A stretch of DNA of 64,000 nucleotides, from NCBI RefSeq assembly GCF_014653275.1, contig NZ_BNAL01000004.1:47657-111656 (forward strand). The letters are read 5' to 3'. Made by a program: the position numbers and the translations under genes. Every line of letters begins with the position of its first letter. Position 1 is the stretch's first letter. Below the pieces are notes generated by a model, which made no database searches, was not told the origin of the DNA, and was given only the letters and a program-made list of their open reading frames with translations. The stretch is from Deinococcus piscis. GTDB lineage: Bacteria > Deinococcota > Deinococci > Deinococcales > Deinococcaceae. Below are positions 1-8,879 of this stretch, in pieces.

Positions 1-22
1 TGAGAGCGGCGGAATCGGTCAT
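1..22 (-). CDS. 5' end of an unidentified gene, cut by the window edge
   Basis: Only the first seven codons are present (MTDSAAL), reading out of the window to the left. The start is proposed because a -10 box TACACT (minus strand, 35-30) ends exactly 7 nt before the ATG at 22-20, the layout of a leaderless mRNA seen at many genes in this window. The product cannot be identified from seven residues. Confidence 0.45.
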
Positions 23-55
23 AGGGCGCAGTGTAGCGCCGGGCGCGGCACAAAA

Positions 56-85
56 GAAAAACAGCTCCTTCCCGCAGGAAAGAGC
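56..85 (-). terminator. Rho-independent terminator of the small acidic protein gene
   Basis: A 9-bp stem (64-72 with 77-85, one G-T wobble) with a four-base loop is followed on the minus strand by TGTTTTT. It lies 21 nt downstream of the stop codon of the gene at 107-424 and before the next minus-strand gene start at 22. Confidence 0.8.
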
Positions 86-106
86 CGGGGCAAACTGAAT
101 TCAGGC

Positions 107-424
107 TCAGCCCTGGGGGCCACCGTCAATGCCGCCACCCGTGCCCGTGCCTGCGCCGCCCTTCACTTCGCCTTCCAGGTCACTGCCTGTGAGCGAGTTG
201 GGGTCACCCTGGCGGTCTTCGCCGTCCCAACCGCCGCGCCGGCCATCGCCAAACCCCGGCTCATCGTTGGGATTGCTCATCTCCTCAGCGGTATTGCCAC
301 GCAGGATGTCTTCATTTTCCAGCTTTTCGCCGAGGATTTCGGGCCGGGTGTCATCCACCTGCACGTCCTCACCGATGTTGATGTCCATGTCATTCGTGTC
401 TGGGCCATTCGTGTCTGGGGTCAT
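107..424 (-). CDS. Small acidic, glycine-rich hypothetical protein
   Basis: This 105-residue protein is not recognised. It is rich in Asp, Glu, Asn and Gly, has no signal peptide or membrane segment, and ends in a low-complexity Gly tail (GGAGTGTGGGIDGG). Its composition suggests an intrinsically disordered protein. A -10 box TATCCT lies 7 nt before the ATG with no Shine-Dalgarno, suggesting a leaderless mRNA, and a good terminator follows the stop. Those flanking signals are the main reason to believe it is a real gene, since low-complexity GC-rich frames can arise by chance; an overlapping plus-strand frame at 129-509 is judged a shadow. Confidence 0.6.
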   Translation of the reverse strand: MTPDTNGPDTNDMDINIGEDVQVDDTRPEILGEKLENEDILRGNTAEEMSNPNDEPGFGDGRRGGWDGEDRQGDPNSLTGSDLEGEVKGGAGTGTGGGIDGGPQG

Positions 425-533
425 GCCTGGGAGGATACCTCCGGCCCCCGCCCCGGCCAGGCTGCCTCAAGGAAACACCAACCGGACCCGAAAGCGCAGA
501 TATCAGTAAAGCCGAAGAAAGATATTCAGACTC

Positions 534-563
534 TTGACATCTCTGCCGGCTCACGCCTAGAGT
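534..563 (+). promoter_or_regulatory. Promoter of the tcyP leader (TTGACA-18-TAGAGT)
   Basis: A perfect -35 box TTGACA (534-539) is separated by 18 nt from the -10 box TAGAGT (558-563). The expected transcription start falls at or next to position 570, which is the A of the leader ORF start codon. The transcript would thus begin as a leaderless message encoding the Cys-rich leader peptide. Confidence 0.8.
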
Positions 564-569
564 TCAGGC

Positions 570-629
570 ATGAAGCCGTGTCTCTGTTCTCTGTGTTGCC
601 TCCCGGCCATGACCGCTGGGCAGGGCTAG
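570..629 (+). CDS. Leaderless Cys-rich leader peptide of the cystine transporter gene
   Basis: The 19-residue ORF reads MKPCLCSLCCLPAMTAGQG. Four of the first ten residues are Cys (codons at 579, 585, 594 and 597). The ATG lies 6 nt after the -10 box TAGAGT, with no room for a Shine-Dalgarno, so translation must start on a leaderless transcript. The TAG stop (627-629) abuts the 5' arm of an 11-bp antiterminator stem (629-639), so a ribosome finishing the peptide would cover that arm, while one stalled at the Cys codons would leave it free. That geometry is the signature of ribosome-mediated attenuation. The peptide itself probably has no other role. Leaderless poly-Cys ORFs controlling sulfur genes are known in mycobacteria; their use here is inferred. 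Confidence 0.75.
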   Translation: MKPCLCSLCCLPAMTAGQG

Positions 630-705
630 GGACAGGGCCACTGTTCTCCCTCATTTCTGCGCTGACTTCCTAAGCCGCAGTCCCATCTGAGACAGGCCCT
701 GTCCC
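629..705 (+). promoter_or_regulatory. Antiterminator of the tcyP attenuator
   Basis: Positions 629-639 (GGGACAGGGCC) are perfectly complementary over 11 bp to 695-705 (GGCCCTGTCCC). The 3' arm overlaps the 5' arm of the terminator hairpin (691-702), so the two structures exclude each other. The 5' arm begins at the last base of the leader peptide stop codon. When Cys-tRNA is scarce and the ribosome stalls upstream, this stem can form and transcription should continue into tcyP. Confidence 0.75.
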
Positions 706-747
706 TCCCGCCCCGCCCGGTGAGCAGCACAGGCCCCTGTCTTTTTT
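691..747 (+). terminator. Attenuator terminator upstream of tcyP
   Basis: GACAGG (691-696) pairs with CCTGTC (736-741), with an inner stem of CCTGT (698-702) and ACAGG (729-733), directly followed by six T residues (742-747). It ends 53 nt before the tcyP ATG and downstream of the leader promoter, so it must be read through for tcyP expression. Confidence 0.75.
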
Positions 748-800
748 GAGTTTGCCCCTGCCTACTTTCACGCCTCACCCAACTTGCATAAGGAGCCGTT

Positions 801-2186
801 ATGACCTTTCCCGTTCTTCTGAGCGTCGCTGCGCTGCTGGCCCTCTTTGCCCTGCTGCGCTGGATGGACCGGCAGCACTATTCGTTTTCTCACCGGGTCT
901 TTGCCGCTCTGGGGCTCGGGCTGCTGCTGGGCGGCCTGCTGCACCTCCTGATTGGTGGGAACACCGAGGTGCTCGCGCAGGTGCGCGACTGGTATTCACT
1001 GGCCGGGACCGGCTACGTGCGGCTGCTACAAATGATCGCCATGCCGCTGATCTTTATCTCTATCCTGGCGGCGCTGACCCGGATGGACGCCCGGCGCAAC
1101 CTGGCCGGGACCGCTGGGCGCATTATCGCCTGGCTGGTGGGCCTAACCGCCATTGCGGCCCTGGTCGGCATGGCGAGCGTGGCGCTGTTTGGCCTGGACG
1201 CTTCGCAGATTGTGCAGGGGCAGGCCGAGATAGAGCGTGGGGCCAGCATCGTAGAAAAGGCGGGTACGGTGGGCGAACAGACCGTACCGCAGCGCCTGCT
1301 GGAGCTGCTGCCCACCAACCCGTTTCTGGACCTGACCGGGGCGCGGCCTACTTCCACCATCGCCACGGTCATCTTTGCGGCGCTGCTGGGCATCGCTTAC
1401 CTGGGCATCGCCGAGAAAAAGCCCGCTGAGGCGGCTGGCTTCCGCGCCGGGGTAGATGCCCTGCATGCCGTCATCATGCGGCTGGTGAGCCTGATTCTGC
1501 GCCTGACCCCTTACGGCGTCCTGGCCATCCTGGCTTCGACCATCGCGGCCACCAACTACGCAGCCGTGCTGGACCTGGGCCGCTTCGTGGTCGCCAGTTA
1601 CATTGCCCTGGGCGTGATGCTGCTGGTCCAGCTGGCTGCCCTGGCCCTGGCTGGCCTGAACCCCGTCACCTACCTGCGCAAAGCCGCGCCAGTACTGCTG
1701 TTCGCCTTCAGCTCACGCTCCAGCGCTGGCACGCTGCCGCTGAACGTGCAGGCGCAGCGGGAGCAACTGGGTGTGGAAGAAGGCACCGCCAACCTGGCCG
1801 GTTCGCTGGGCATTTCTATTGGCCAAAACGGCTGCGCGGGCGTCTACCCAGCCATGCTGGCCTTCATGATCGCGCCCACCGTGGGCATCAACCCCATGAC
1901 CCCCGACTTTATCCTCACACTGATGGGCGTGGTGGCCCTCAGCTCCTTCGGGGTGGCGGGCGTGGGCGGCGGGGCCACCTTCGCGGCCATTCTGGTGCTG
2001 TCGGCCATGAACCTGCCGGTAGCGCTGGCGGGCATCCTGATTTCGGTAGAGCCGCTGATTGACATGGGCCGCACGGCCCTGAACGTGAGCGGCAGCATGG
2101 TGGCGGGCCTGCTGACCAGCCGCAGCGAAGGCACCCTGGACCGGGAGCGTTATACGGGCGCAGGCTTGGCCCCAGCCGGGGACTAA
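801..2186 (+). CDS. tcyP: L-cystine transporter, TcyP/YdjN type (dicarboxylate/cation symporter fold)
   Basis: This 461-residue inner-membrane secondary transporter matches, by eye, the E. coli YdjN/TcyP pattern from end to end. It has the N-terminal hydrophobic helices, GNGYVQLLQM-like segment (here GTGYVRLLQM near residue 70), FAFSSRSSAGTLPLN near 300 (the serine-rich hairpin of the family), GQNGCAGVYPAMLA near 345 and GVAGVGGGATFAA near 390. The family imports L-cystine with cations, supplying sulfur and cysteine. An SD AAGGAG lies 5 nt before the ATG, so it is translated independently of the leader peptide. The Cys-codon attenuator upstream independently supports a cystine substrate over glutamate or C4-dicarboxylates. 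Confidence 0.88.
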   Translation: MTFPVLLSVAALLALFALLRWMDRQHYSFSHRVFAALGLGLLLGGLLHLLIGGNTEVLAQVRDWYSLAGTGYVRLLQMIAMPLIFISILAALTRMDARRNLAGTAGRIIAWLVGLTAIAALVGMASVALFGLDASQIVQGQAEIERGASIVEKAGTVGEQTVPQRLLELLPTNPFLDLTGARPTSTIATVIFAALLGIAYLGIAEKKPAEAAGFRAGVDALHAVIMRLVSLILRLTPYGVLAILASTIAATNYAAVLDLGRFVVASYIALGVMLLVQLAALALAGLNPVTYLRKAAPVLLFAFSSRSSAGTLPLNVQAQREQLGVEEGTANLAGSLGISIGQNGCAGVYPAMLAFMIAPTVGINPMTPDFILTLMGVVALSSFGVAGVGGGATFAAILVLSAMNLPVALAGILISVEPLIDMGRTALNVSGSMVAGLLTSRSEGTLDRERYTGAGLAPAGD

Positions 2187-2265
2187 GCGACCTCGGCTGA
2201 AGCCACCTCAAGCTAGGCGGCCTTCATACCTCAACACACAGTTGCTCGGATTCAGGAAAAGTGGG

Positions 2266-2320
2266 TTGCGCACCCAGCACGCTTAGCGCAGGCGCGGGGC
2301 TAAACGTGCTGGGTGCGCAA
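2266..2320. repeat. 55-bp palindrome between convergent tcyP and pyrC
   Basis: A perfect 16-bp inverted repeat (2266-2281 with 2305-2320) encloses a second inverted repeat TTAGC/GCTAA (2283-2287 with 2299-2303), giving about 21 pairs around an 11-base loop. It sits in the 225-nt gap between two convergent genes and has no T-tract. It could be a bidirectional transcription end or a dispersed palindromic element; copy number elsewhere would decide. Confidence 0.7.
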
Positions 2321-2411
2321 GTGCCCGTAACGTACACCACCCAACAAAGTCCAACCAAGCCGCCAAAGGCGGAAGGCAAAACCCACCCTCTGCCTTTGAC
2401 TGCTTTCTACT

Positions 2412-3683
2412 TCACTCGGCGCTGTACGCCACCACGCCGCCTACCACGGTCAGCACCGGCCAGCCTTTCAGCGTTTCGCCTGAGTACGGGCAGAATTTGG
2501 CCTTGCTCTGGAAGGTTGCGGGGTTAACTTTGCGCTCGGTTTCGGGGTCAAAGACCATCAGGTCGGCGGGGGCACCAGCTTCCAGGCTCGGCTCGGGCCA
2601 GCCCAGCACGCGGGCGGGGCCAGCGGTCATCAGGTCCACCAGTTTTTCCACGCCCAGCTTTTCGGCAAAGCGGGTGTACATCACCGGCCAAGCCACCTCA
2701 ATGTAGGGAATGCCAAAGGGCGCTTCGAGCAGGTCGCGCTCCTTTTCGGCCTGGGTGTGCGGCGCGTGGTCAGTGCCGATGCAGTCCACCGTGCCGTCCA
2801 GCAACCCCTCGAACAGCTCGTCGGCGTCGGCCTGCGTGCGCAGTGGTGGAGCCACTTTATACAGGGCGTCAAAGGACCGCAGCTTCTCGTCGGTCAGGGT
2901 GAGGTGGTGTGGGCTGACCTCGCAGGTGACCGGCAGGCCCCGGCGCTTGGCTTCGCGCACCCGGTTCAGACCAGCGGCGCTGGACAGGTGCTGCACATGC
3001 AGGCGGGGACGGTTGCCACGCTCCGCCAGCCAGGCCACGATTTCCACATCGCGGGCGATGCGGGCGGCTTCGGCGGCTGTGGGATTGCCCGGCACGCCCA
3101 GCGCCTGCGACACTTCGCCTTCGTTCATCACGCCGTCGGCACGCAGAGTGGCGTCCTCGGCGTGGACACTGACCACCATATCCAGACTGCCCGCGTATTC
3201 CAGCCCCAGCCGCAGCACGCGGGCATTCTCGTTGGTGCGGCCATCGTCGGTAAACATCACCGCGCCCGCTTCCTTGAGCGCACTCAGCTCGGCCAGCTGC
3301 TCGCCCTTTTGACCCTGGGTCAGTGCCGCCGCCACGTGCAGCCGCGCCAGCCCCAGACCGGCGGCTTTTTCCTGCAAGGCCCGCACGATGGCCGGATCAT
3401 CAATCACCGGGGAGGTGTTGGGCATGCAGACCACGTTGCCGTAGCCGCCCGCCGCCGCTGCCGCGAGGCCCGAAGCCAGGTCTTCTTTTTCGGTCTGGCC
3501 CGGCTCGCGCAGGTGAGCGTGAGGCTCAATCAGCGCAGGGATGATGGTCCCGCCCTGGCCGTCTACTGTTTCGCCGTGCCCCTCTTCGGGCAGGTTCCAG
3601 CCCTTGATGATTCCGTCTTCGATGGTCACACTTTCGCGCTCTGTACTGCCGAGGCGCTTGACGTTGGTGATGGTGAGGTTCAT
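2412..3683 (-). CDS. pyrC: Dihydroorotase
   Basis: Dihydroorotase catalyses the third step of pyrimidine synthesis, cyclising N-carbamoyl-aspartate to dihydroorotate. The 423-residue protein has the amidohydrolase metal motif HAH (residues 55-57, in EPHAHLREPG), later metal-binding histidines (for example VSPHHLTLT) and the DCIGTDHAPHT segment near residue 300, all typical of class I bacterial enzymes. I start at the ATG at 3683, preceded by AAGGAG at good spacing, rather than at an upstream codon that would add 38 unrelated residues. It is the last gene of the pyrR-pyrB-unknown-unknown-pyrC run and should be controlled by the PyrR attenuator near 6.7 kb. Confidence 0.95.
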   Translation of the reverse strand: MNLTITNVKRLGSTERESVTIEDGIIKGWNLPEEGHGETVDGQGGTIIPALIEPHAHLREPGQTEKEDLASGLAAAAAGGYGNVVCMPNTSPVIDDPAIVRALQEKAAGLGLARLHVAAALTQGQKGEQLAELSALKEAGAVMFTDDGRTNENARVLRLGLEYAGSLDMVVSVHAEDATLRADGVMNEGEVSQALGVPGNPTAAEAARIARDVEIVAWLAERGNRPRLHVQHLSSAAGLNRVREAKRRGLPVTCEVSPHHLTLTDEKLRSFDALYKVAPPLRTQADADELFEGLLDGTVDCIGTDHAPHTQAEKERDLLEAPFGIPYIEVAWPVMYTRFAEKLGVEKLVDLMTAGPARVLGWPEPSLEAGAPADLMVFDPETERKVNPATFQSKAKFCPYSGETLKGWPVLTVVGGVVAYSAE

Positions 3684-3717
3684 TTTTGACTCCTTGTAGG
3701 TTGGTAGATAGAGAATA

Positions 3718-4635
3718 TTAGAGAGGCCAGACTTCGGCGTAGTCCTGCGGGCGCAGCCCCAATACGCTAATGCTGCCGCAAACGCCCGAGTCCGCAAGGT
3801 AGGCAGCGTAAGGAGGGCGGTTCATGGCCTGTACCGAGGGTTGCCAGCGGAACACCAGCAAGGGCGCAGTTTTCTCGGTGATGCCCCCGCCGGTCATATC
3901 TTCCGAGCGCATTGACCGCCATTCCACTCGGCAGTCGGCCACCAGACGGGTATCCAGCGGCGCAAACTCGCGGCAATCGGGGCGCTCATCGCCCAGCAGC
4001 AGGCGCAGCCAGGCGTGACGTGGCCCCACCGCTGTACCGGAACTTTCGGCCTTGAGGGCCACTTGCCGCAGTTGCCTGCGCACATACTCCTGCGCCGAGC
4101 CGCGTTGCAGAAAGTTGACAAACACTCCTGCACGGCCCTTGTCGTGAATGTCCAGCATCTCTTCCGAGCCAAAAGTGCGGGTCAGTCGCAGGTGCTGCGG
4201 GCCGAGCCGCTTGCTGAGCAGCTGATCGGGCGCGGTATGCCAAGCATCTTGGATTATCCGTGTGGCCGAGGTGCCCGCTGGCAGGCGGTAGCAGGACACC
4301 TGCCCGAACTCGCCCGCCTTTGCCTGCCAGTCGGGAGCGCAGGAGCGGGTCTGCCAGTGCTCCGGGGCTGCGCCGGTCTCCCAGGGAATCGTGGGCAGCG
4401 ACGGACTGCATGCCAATGCCGCTGAGGGCAGCGCAAGCGTCAGAAAAAGCACTGTAGTGCGCCAGCCCAGTCGGCCCGGAGGCGTTTTGTACTGAGCTCC
4501 TGGCAACTGCGAGAAGTCCGGCCCCAAAGCAGTGAAGTTCTGCGCCATGCGGCCCCCAAGCTGAGGCCCAGGGCGGCCAGGCAGCGCCCCACACCGGGCG
4601 GGCTCAACGTAGTTTTCGCGCAAAACATCATTCAT
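3718..4635 (-). CDS. Hypothetical exported protein inside the pyr operon
   Basis: This protein of up to 305 residues is not recognised. A hydrophobic stretch near residues 58-76 (TTVLFLTLALPSAALAC) looks like a signal peptide, possibly with a weak lipobox, which would make the preceding 55 residues unusual. The real start may therefore lie downstream, for example the ATG at 4548 or a non-ATG codon. The region after it contains six cysteines, compatible with an extracytoplasmic disulfide protein. It lies 27 nt after the previous ORF and 35 nt before pyrC, so it appears co-transcribed. No pyrimidine-related motif is visible. Confidence 0.65.
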   Translation of the reverse strand: MNDVLRENYVEPARCGALPGRPGPQLGGRMAQNFTALGPDFSQLPGAQYKTPPGRLGWRTTVLFLTLALPSAALACSPSLPTIPWETGAAPEHWQTRSCAPDWQAKAGEFGQVSCYRLPAGTSATRIIQDAWHTAPDQLLSKRLGPQHLRLTRTFGSEEMLDIHDKGRAGVFVNFLQRGSAQEYVRRQLRQVALKAESSGTAVGPRHAWLRLLLGDERPDCREFAPLDTRLVADCRVEWRSMRSEDMTGGGITEKTAPLLVFRWQPSVQAMNRPPYAAYLADSGVCGSISVLGLRPQDYAEVWPL

Positions 4636-4662
4636 TGGTCTTCAGTCCTTTTGGCGGACGGC

Positions 4663-5075
4663 TTATTTGAGGCTCAGCTTGGGCAATTCAGCAGGCAACA
4701 CCTGCCGAATCTCATCTTCTGTCCCTATCAGGGCCAGTCCACCCTGAAATTCAGCCGCGATGGTGAAACGGCCACCCTCCTCAATCCGGACCTGACAAGT
4801 CTTTGGCGGTACCTGGGGGACCACAATGACAAAGTCAGCAAGGCGCTGGTCGCTGCAAGGAAAGGTCCCCTGCCCATCTGTCCAGAGGCTGGCCCCAAGC
4901 CGCAGCCCAGCTATATAGGCTTTGGCTTCGGTCAACATCACACGTTGCTTGGCATGTAGCAGTTGTAGGGGCTGCCCCTGCGAAGCTTGAGCCGAACTCA
5001 GCCCCACCGTAAAGAGAAGCAAGAGGACACAAGAACGCTGCACCCGGCAGAGGCAGGAAGTTGAACTGCGCACCA

Positions 5076-5076
<1 letters not shown>
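4663..5076 (-). CDS. Small exported hypothetical protein coupled to pyrB
   Basis: This 137-residue protein starts at an ATG that shares one base with the pyrB stop (TGATG at 5078-5074), so it is translationally coupled to pyrB. The N-terminus is a clear signal peptide (VLLLLFTVGLSSAQA, cleavage near residue 32). The mature part is about 105 residues with two cysteines, suggesting one disulfide, and is not recognised. In Thermus a gene called bbc lies between pyrB and pyrC and was proposed to influence aspartate carbamoyltransferase feedback; this protein sits at the same place but looks exported, so functional equivalence is doubtful. Confidence 0.75.
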
Positions 5077-6698
<1,622 letters not shown>

Positions 6699-6732
6699 GG
6701 CGTCTCCTTCTCCTGCCTCACGGGGCGGGTGC

Positions 6733-6746
6733 AGCCTCACAGGACT
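6733..6746 (-). promoter_or_regulatory. PyrR-binding loop in the pyr leader RNA
   Basis: The minus strand reads AGTCCTGTGAGGCT, an exact fit to the PyrR consensus ARUCCNGNGAGGYU. It is flanked by CAGC and GCTG, which can close the stem below the loop. It lies 24 nt upstream of the leader ORF Shine-Dalgarno, so PyrR-UMP bound here could hinder ribosome entry on the leader. Confidence 0.88.
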
Positions 6747-6800
6747 GCTGGAAAAAAGGATGGGAAAAATTCGGGACGGCCTTTCCGTCCACTGCTCCGC

Positions 6801-6806
6801 AGCATA
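6801..6806 (-). promoter_or_regulatory. Candidate -10 box of the pyr operon
   Basis: TATGCT on the minus strand would place the transcript start near 6795, about 50 nt before the PyrR loop and 165 nt before pyrR. No convincing -35 box is seen at 16-18 nt, so this is tentative. Confidence 0.35.
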
Positions 6807-6849
6807 ACAGACGCGTGGCGCAGGGCAGCGGGGTGTCCGGACGGTCAGC

Positions 6850-7509
6850 TCAGGCCAGCTGCGCTTGCAGTTGCCGCCACATCTCCTCTGCTGGGTCCAG
6901 CAACGGTACGGGGCTCAGCGGAGCCAGAGCGTCCGCGAACGCTGGAAAGTGGGTGCAGCCCAGCACGATGGATTCGGCCCCCAGGCGCGCGAGCAGCGCC
7001 GTCAATTCCGCCAAAGCGAACGCCTGCACAATGGCCTCTGCAGAGCGGCCTTCTTCAACCGCGTCAGCCAGGTCCAGCTGGGCAAACTGCACCAGCCGCA
7101 GCTGCGGGTTGGCGTGCAGCAGGGTGCGCTCAATCCCTGCGTGACCGCTGGCGTTGGCCGCCATGACGCCCAGCGCGCGGTAACGGTGTGCCCACTCGCG
7201 GTAGGCGTGCAGCGGGGTCACCAGCGGCAACCCCAGCTCGGCACTCAGAGCGGGAAGGTCGGTGGCCCCACTGAGCGAGTTGCAGTAAATGTAGGCTCCA
7301 GCTGCGCCCTGGGCCTGCACACTGCGCAGCACTTCCCGCATGTGGCGCTGGCGCGACGCTGGCTCCGCATTCTGAAACAGGGTCTGCGCGCGTGGCGATT
7401 CGGACACGGGCCGCTCCACCAGGCTCAGCTCCGGGGCCAGCCGCGCCAAAATCTCAGCTCCCAGGCGGGTATCGTGCGGGCTTCCTCCGATGACAGCCAC
7501 AGTTCGCAT
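6850..7509 (-). CDS. Aspartate/glutamate racemase family protein
   Basis: The 219-residue protein has the two-cysteine arrangement of the Asp/Glu racemase fold: YCNSLSG with Cys near residue 76 and GCTHFPAF with Cys near 183. Such enzymes racemise L- and D-glutamate or aspartate by a two-base mechanism; MurI supplies D-glutamate for peptidoglycan. Against a confident MurI call, the protein is about 40 residues shorter than usual MurI, and the motif CNSLS differs from the common CNTAS. It could instead be an aspartate racemase or hydantoin racemase-like protein. It reads in the same direction as pyrR, with the pyr promoter region between. Confidence 0.75.
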   Translation of the reverse strand: MRTVAVIGGSPHDTRLGAEILARLAPELSLVERPVSESPRAQTLFQNAEPASRQRHMREVLRSVQAQGAAGAYIYCNSLSGATDLPALSAELGLPLVTPLHAYREWAHRYRALGVMAANASGHAGIERTLLHANPQLRLVQFAQLDLADAVEEGRSAEAIVQAFALAELTALLARLGAESIVLGCTHFPAFADALAPLSPVPLLDPAEEMWRQLQAQLA

Positions 7510-7560
7510 GGCTCAACATAACAGAGCAAAGCCCGTGTTCGGCAGCCTGGCCCTAGAGCA

Positions 7561-7588
7561 GTTCTCCGAATTACGCTATGCGGAGAAC
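7561..7588. repeat. Inverted repeat GTTCTCCG/CGGAGAAC
   Basis: Two 8-bp arms (7561-7568 and 7581-7588) surround a 12-base spacer in the gap between the racemase-like gene and msrA. It has no T-tract on either strand and its role is unknown. Confidence 0.5.
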
Positions 7589-7645
7589 CTCACTCCACAT
7601 AGCTCCATTCTCCGTCCTGCTCTTTGTTTTGTACTCGCTCCGCTC

Positions 7646-7672
7646 GACAAAAAGACATAACGTCTTTTTGTC
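7646..7672 (-). terminator. Terminator-like hairpin downstream of msrA
   Basis: A perfect 11-bp stem GACAAAAAGAC/GTCTTTTTGTC with a five-base loop (7646-7672) lies 7 nt after the msrA stop. The A-rich and T-rich arms would allow termination in either direction. Confidence 0.65.
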
Positions 7673-7679
7673 AAATGCT

Positions 7680-8228
7680 CTATTCGCTCAGAAACTGCGC
7701 GTAGTTCTGGCGCAACTTGGCGACTTTGGGGCCAACCACTGCGCCGCAGTAAGGGTTCTGGGGATTGTTGGCGTAATAGTCCTGGTGGTCATCCTCAGCC
7801 ACATAGAACTCGCTGGCATCTTCGATGCTGGTCACGATGCTGCCGCCAAACGTGCTGGCGTTCAGCTCCTCCATCACCGCCTGGGCCTCGGCACGCTGGA
7901 CGTCCGTCAGTGGAAACAGGGCACTGCGGTACTGGGTGCCCCGGTCTGCTCCTTGACGGTTCAGGGTGGTGGGGTCATGCGTCCCGAAAAAGATATGCAG
8001 CAGGTCGCGGTAGGTCACCTGCGAGGGGTCGAAGGTGACGCGCACAGCCTCGGCGTGGCCGGTGACGCCCGTGCAAACCTGCTCATAGCTGGGGTTGGGA
8101 CGCTGGCCGCCGATATAGCCGCTTTCCACGCGCTGCACGCCACGCACGCGCAGCATTACCGCTTCGGTACACCAGAAGCAGCCACCAGCAAAGATGGCCT
8201 GTTCGGTTGTCTGTTGAGCTTGGGTCAT
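7680..8228 (-). CDS. msrA: Peptide methionine sulfoxide reductase A
   Basis: MsrA reduces methionine-S-sulfoxide in proteins, using thioredoxin for regeneration. The 182-residue cytosolic protein carries GGCFWC with catalytic Cys17, the substrate-binding block [32 protein letters not shown] and the [14 protein letters not shown] segment ([11 protein letters not shown]). A C-terminal Cys in [11 protein letters not shown] is positioned to act as resolving cysteine. MsrB is not fused or adjacent. Protein repair is an expected priority for an oxidation-tolerant lineage, but no regulatory site was identified. Confidence 0.95.
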   Translation of the reverse strand: MTQAQQTTEQAIFAGGCFWCTEAVMLRVRGVQRVESGYIGGQRPNPSYEQVCTGVTGHAEAVRVTFDPSQVTYRDLLHIFFGTHDPTTLNRQGADRGTQYRSALFPLTDVQRAEAQAVMEELNASTFGGSIVTSIEDASEFYVAEDDHQDYYANNPQNPYCGAVVGPKVAKLRQNYAQFLSE

Positions 8229-8313
8229 ACGTCATGATGCCGCCAGCAAAGCAGGCCAACACTGCCGCACCTCACCAAACAGAGGCAGAGAACTGAGGGG
8301 CTCAAGAAGACAT

Positions 8314-8339
8314 AAAAAAACCACCCCTGTACGGAGTGG
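8314..8339 (-). terminator. Terminator of the initiator tRNA gene
   Basis: On the minus strand CCACTCC pairs with GGGGTGG (8339-8321, one wobble) around a short loop, followed by seven T residues. It begins 10 nt after the tRNA 3' end. Confidence 0.85.
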
Positions 8340-8348
8340 CTGTTCATT

Positions 8349-8426
<78 letters not shown>

Positions 8427-8501
8427 CATTGCTGTTTCCAGCGCTCAAAAAGAATAAGCCTGGGCGGGCATTTTGTCAAGTCAAGGTCAGCGCCGACCGC
8501 T

Positions 8502-8879
8502 TCAGCTGAGGCGGTCCAGCACTTCCAACCGCACTTCCTCAAAGGCATCAAAGAACTCATCTTCCAGGTCCAGGTCGCGCTCCAAGGCGTCCTGCTCCGT
8601 GTGCAGCTGGGCGTGGGTCCAGCGCAGCCGCGCCTCGCTGGCCGAATACACGTTGCCCTTGGCCGCCACGAACTCAGCTGCGTGCCTGACGGCTGCCACC
8701 GGGTCGGACGTGGGCGCCACCACCGAGAGGTTCCGCAGGTCACCCTGATCGTTGACCAGCGAGCAGGTCACTTCCAGGCGTTGGCCTTTGCGGGCCAGGA
8801 ACACCTGGTCCACACGCCACATCGCTGTCGCGCGGATGGGGCGGTGAGCGGTGTCATGGGAGCGGCCACGGCGTTTCAT
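8502..8879 (-). CDS. Hypothetical protein coupled to the butyrate kinase-like gene
   Basis: This 125-residue soluble protein is not recognised. The N-terminus is basic (MKRRGRSHDTAHR) and the C-terminal third is strongly acidic and helical (EQDALERDLDLEDEFFDAFEEV). The start overlaps the stop of the kinase-like gene by 4 nt, so the two are translated from one message. The initiator tRNA lies just downstream on the same strand but has no evident connection. Confidence 0.75.
   Translation of the reverse strand: MKRRGRSHDTAHRPIRATAMWRVDQVFLARKGQRLEVTCSLVNDQGDLRNLSVVAPTSDPVAAVRHAAEFVAAKGNVYSASEARLRWTHAQLHTEQDALERDLDLEDEFFDAFEEVRLEVLDRLS

Noticed and set aside
129..509. Plus-strand frame opposite the small acidic protein
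   Set aside because: Pro/Ser/Arg-rich shadow; the minus-strand frame has a -10 box and a terminator, this one has neither.
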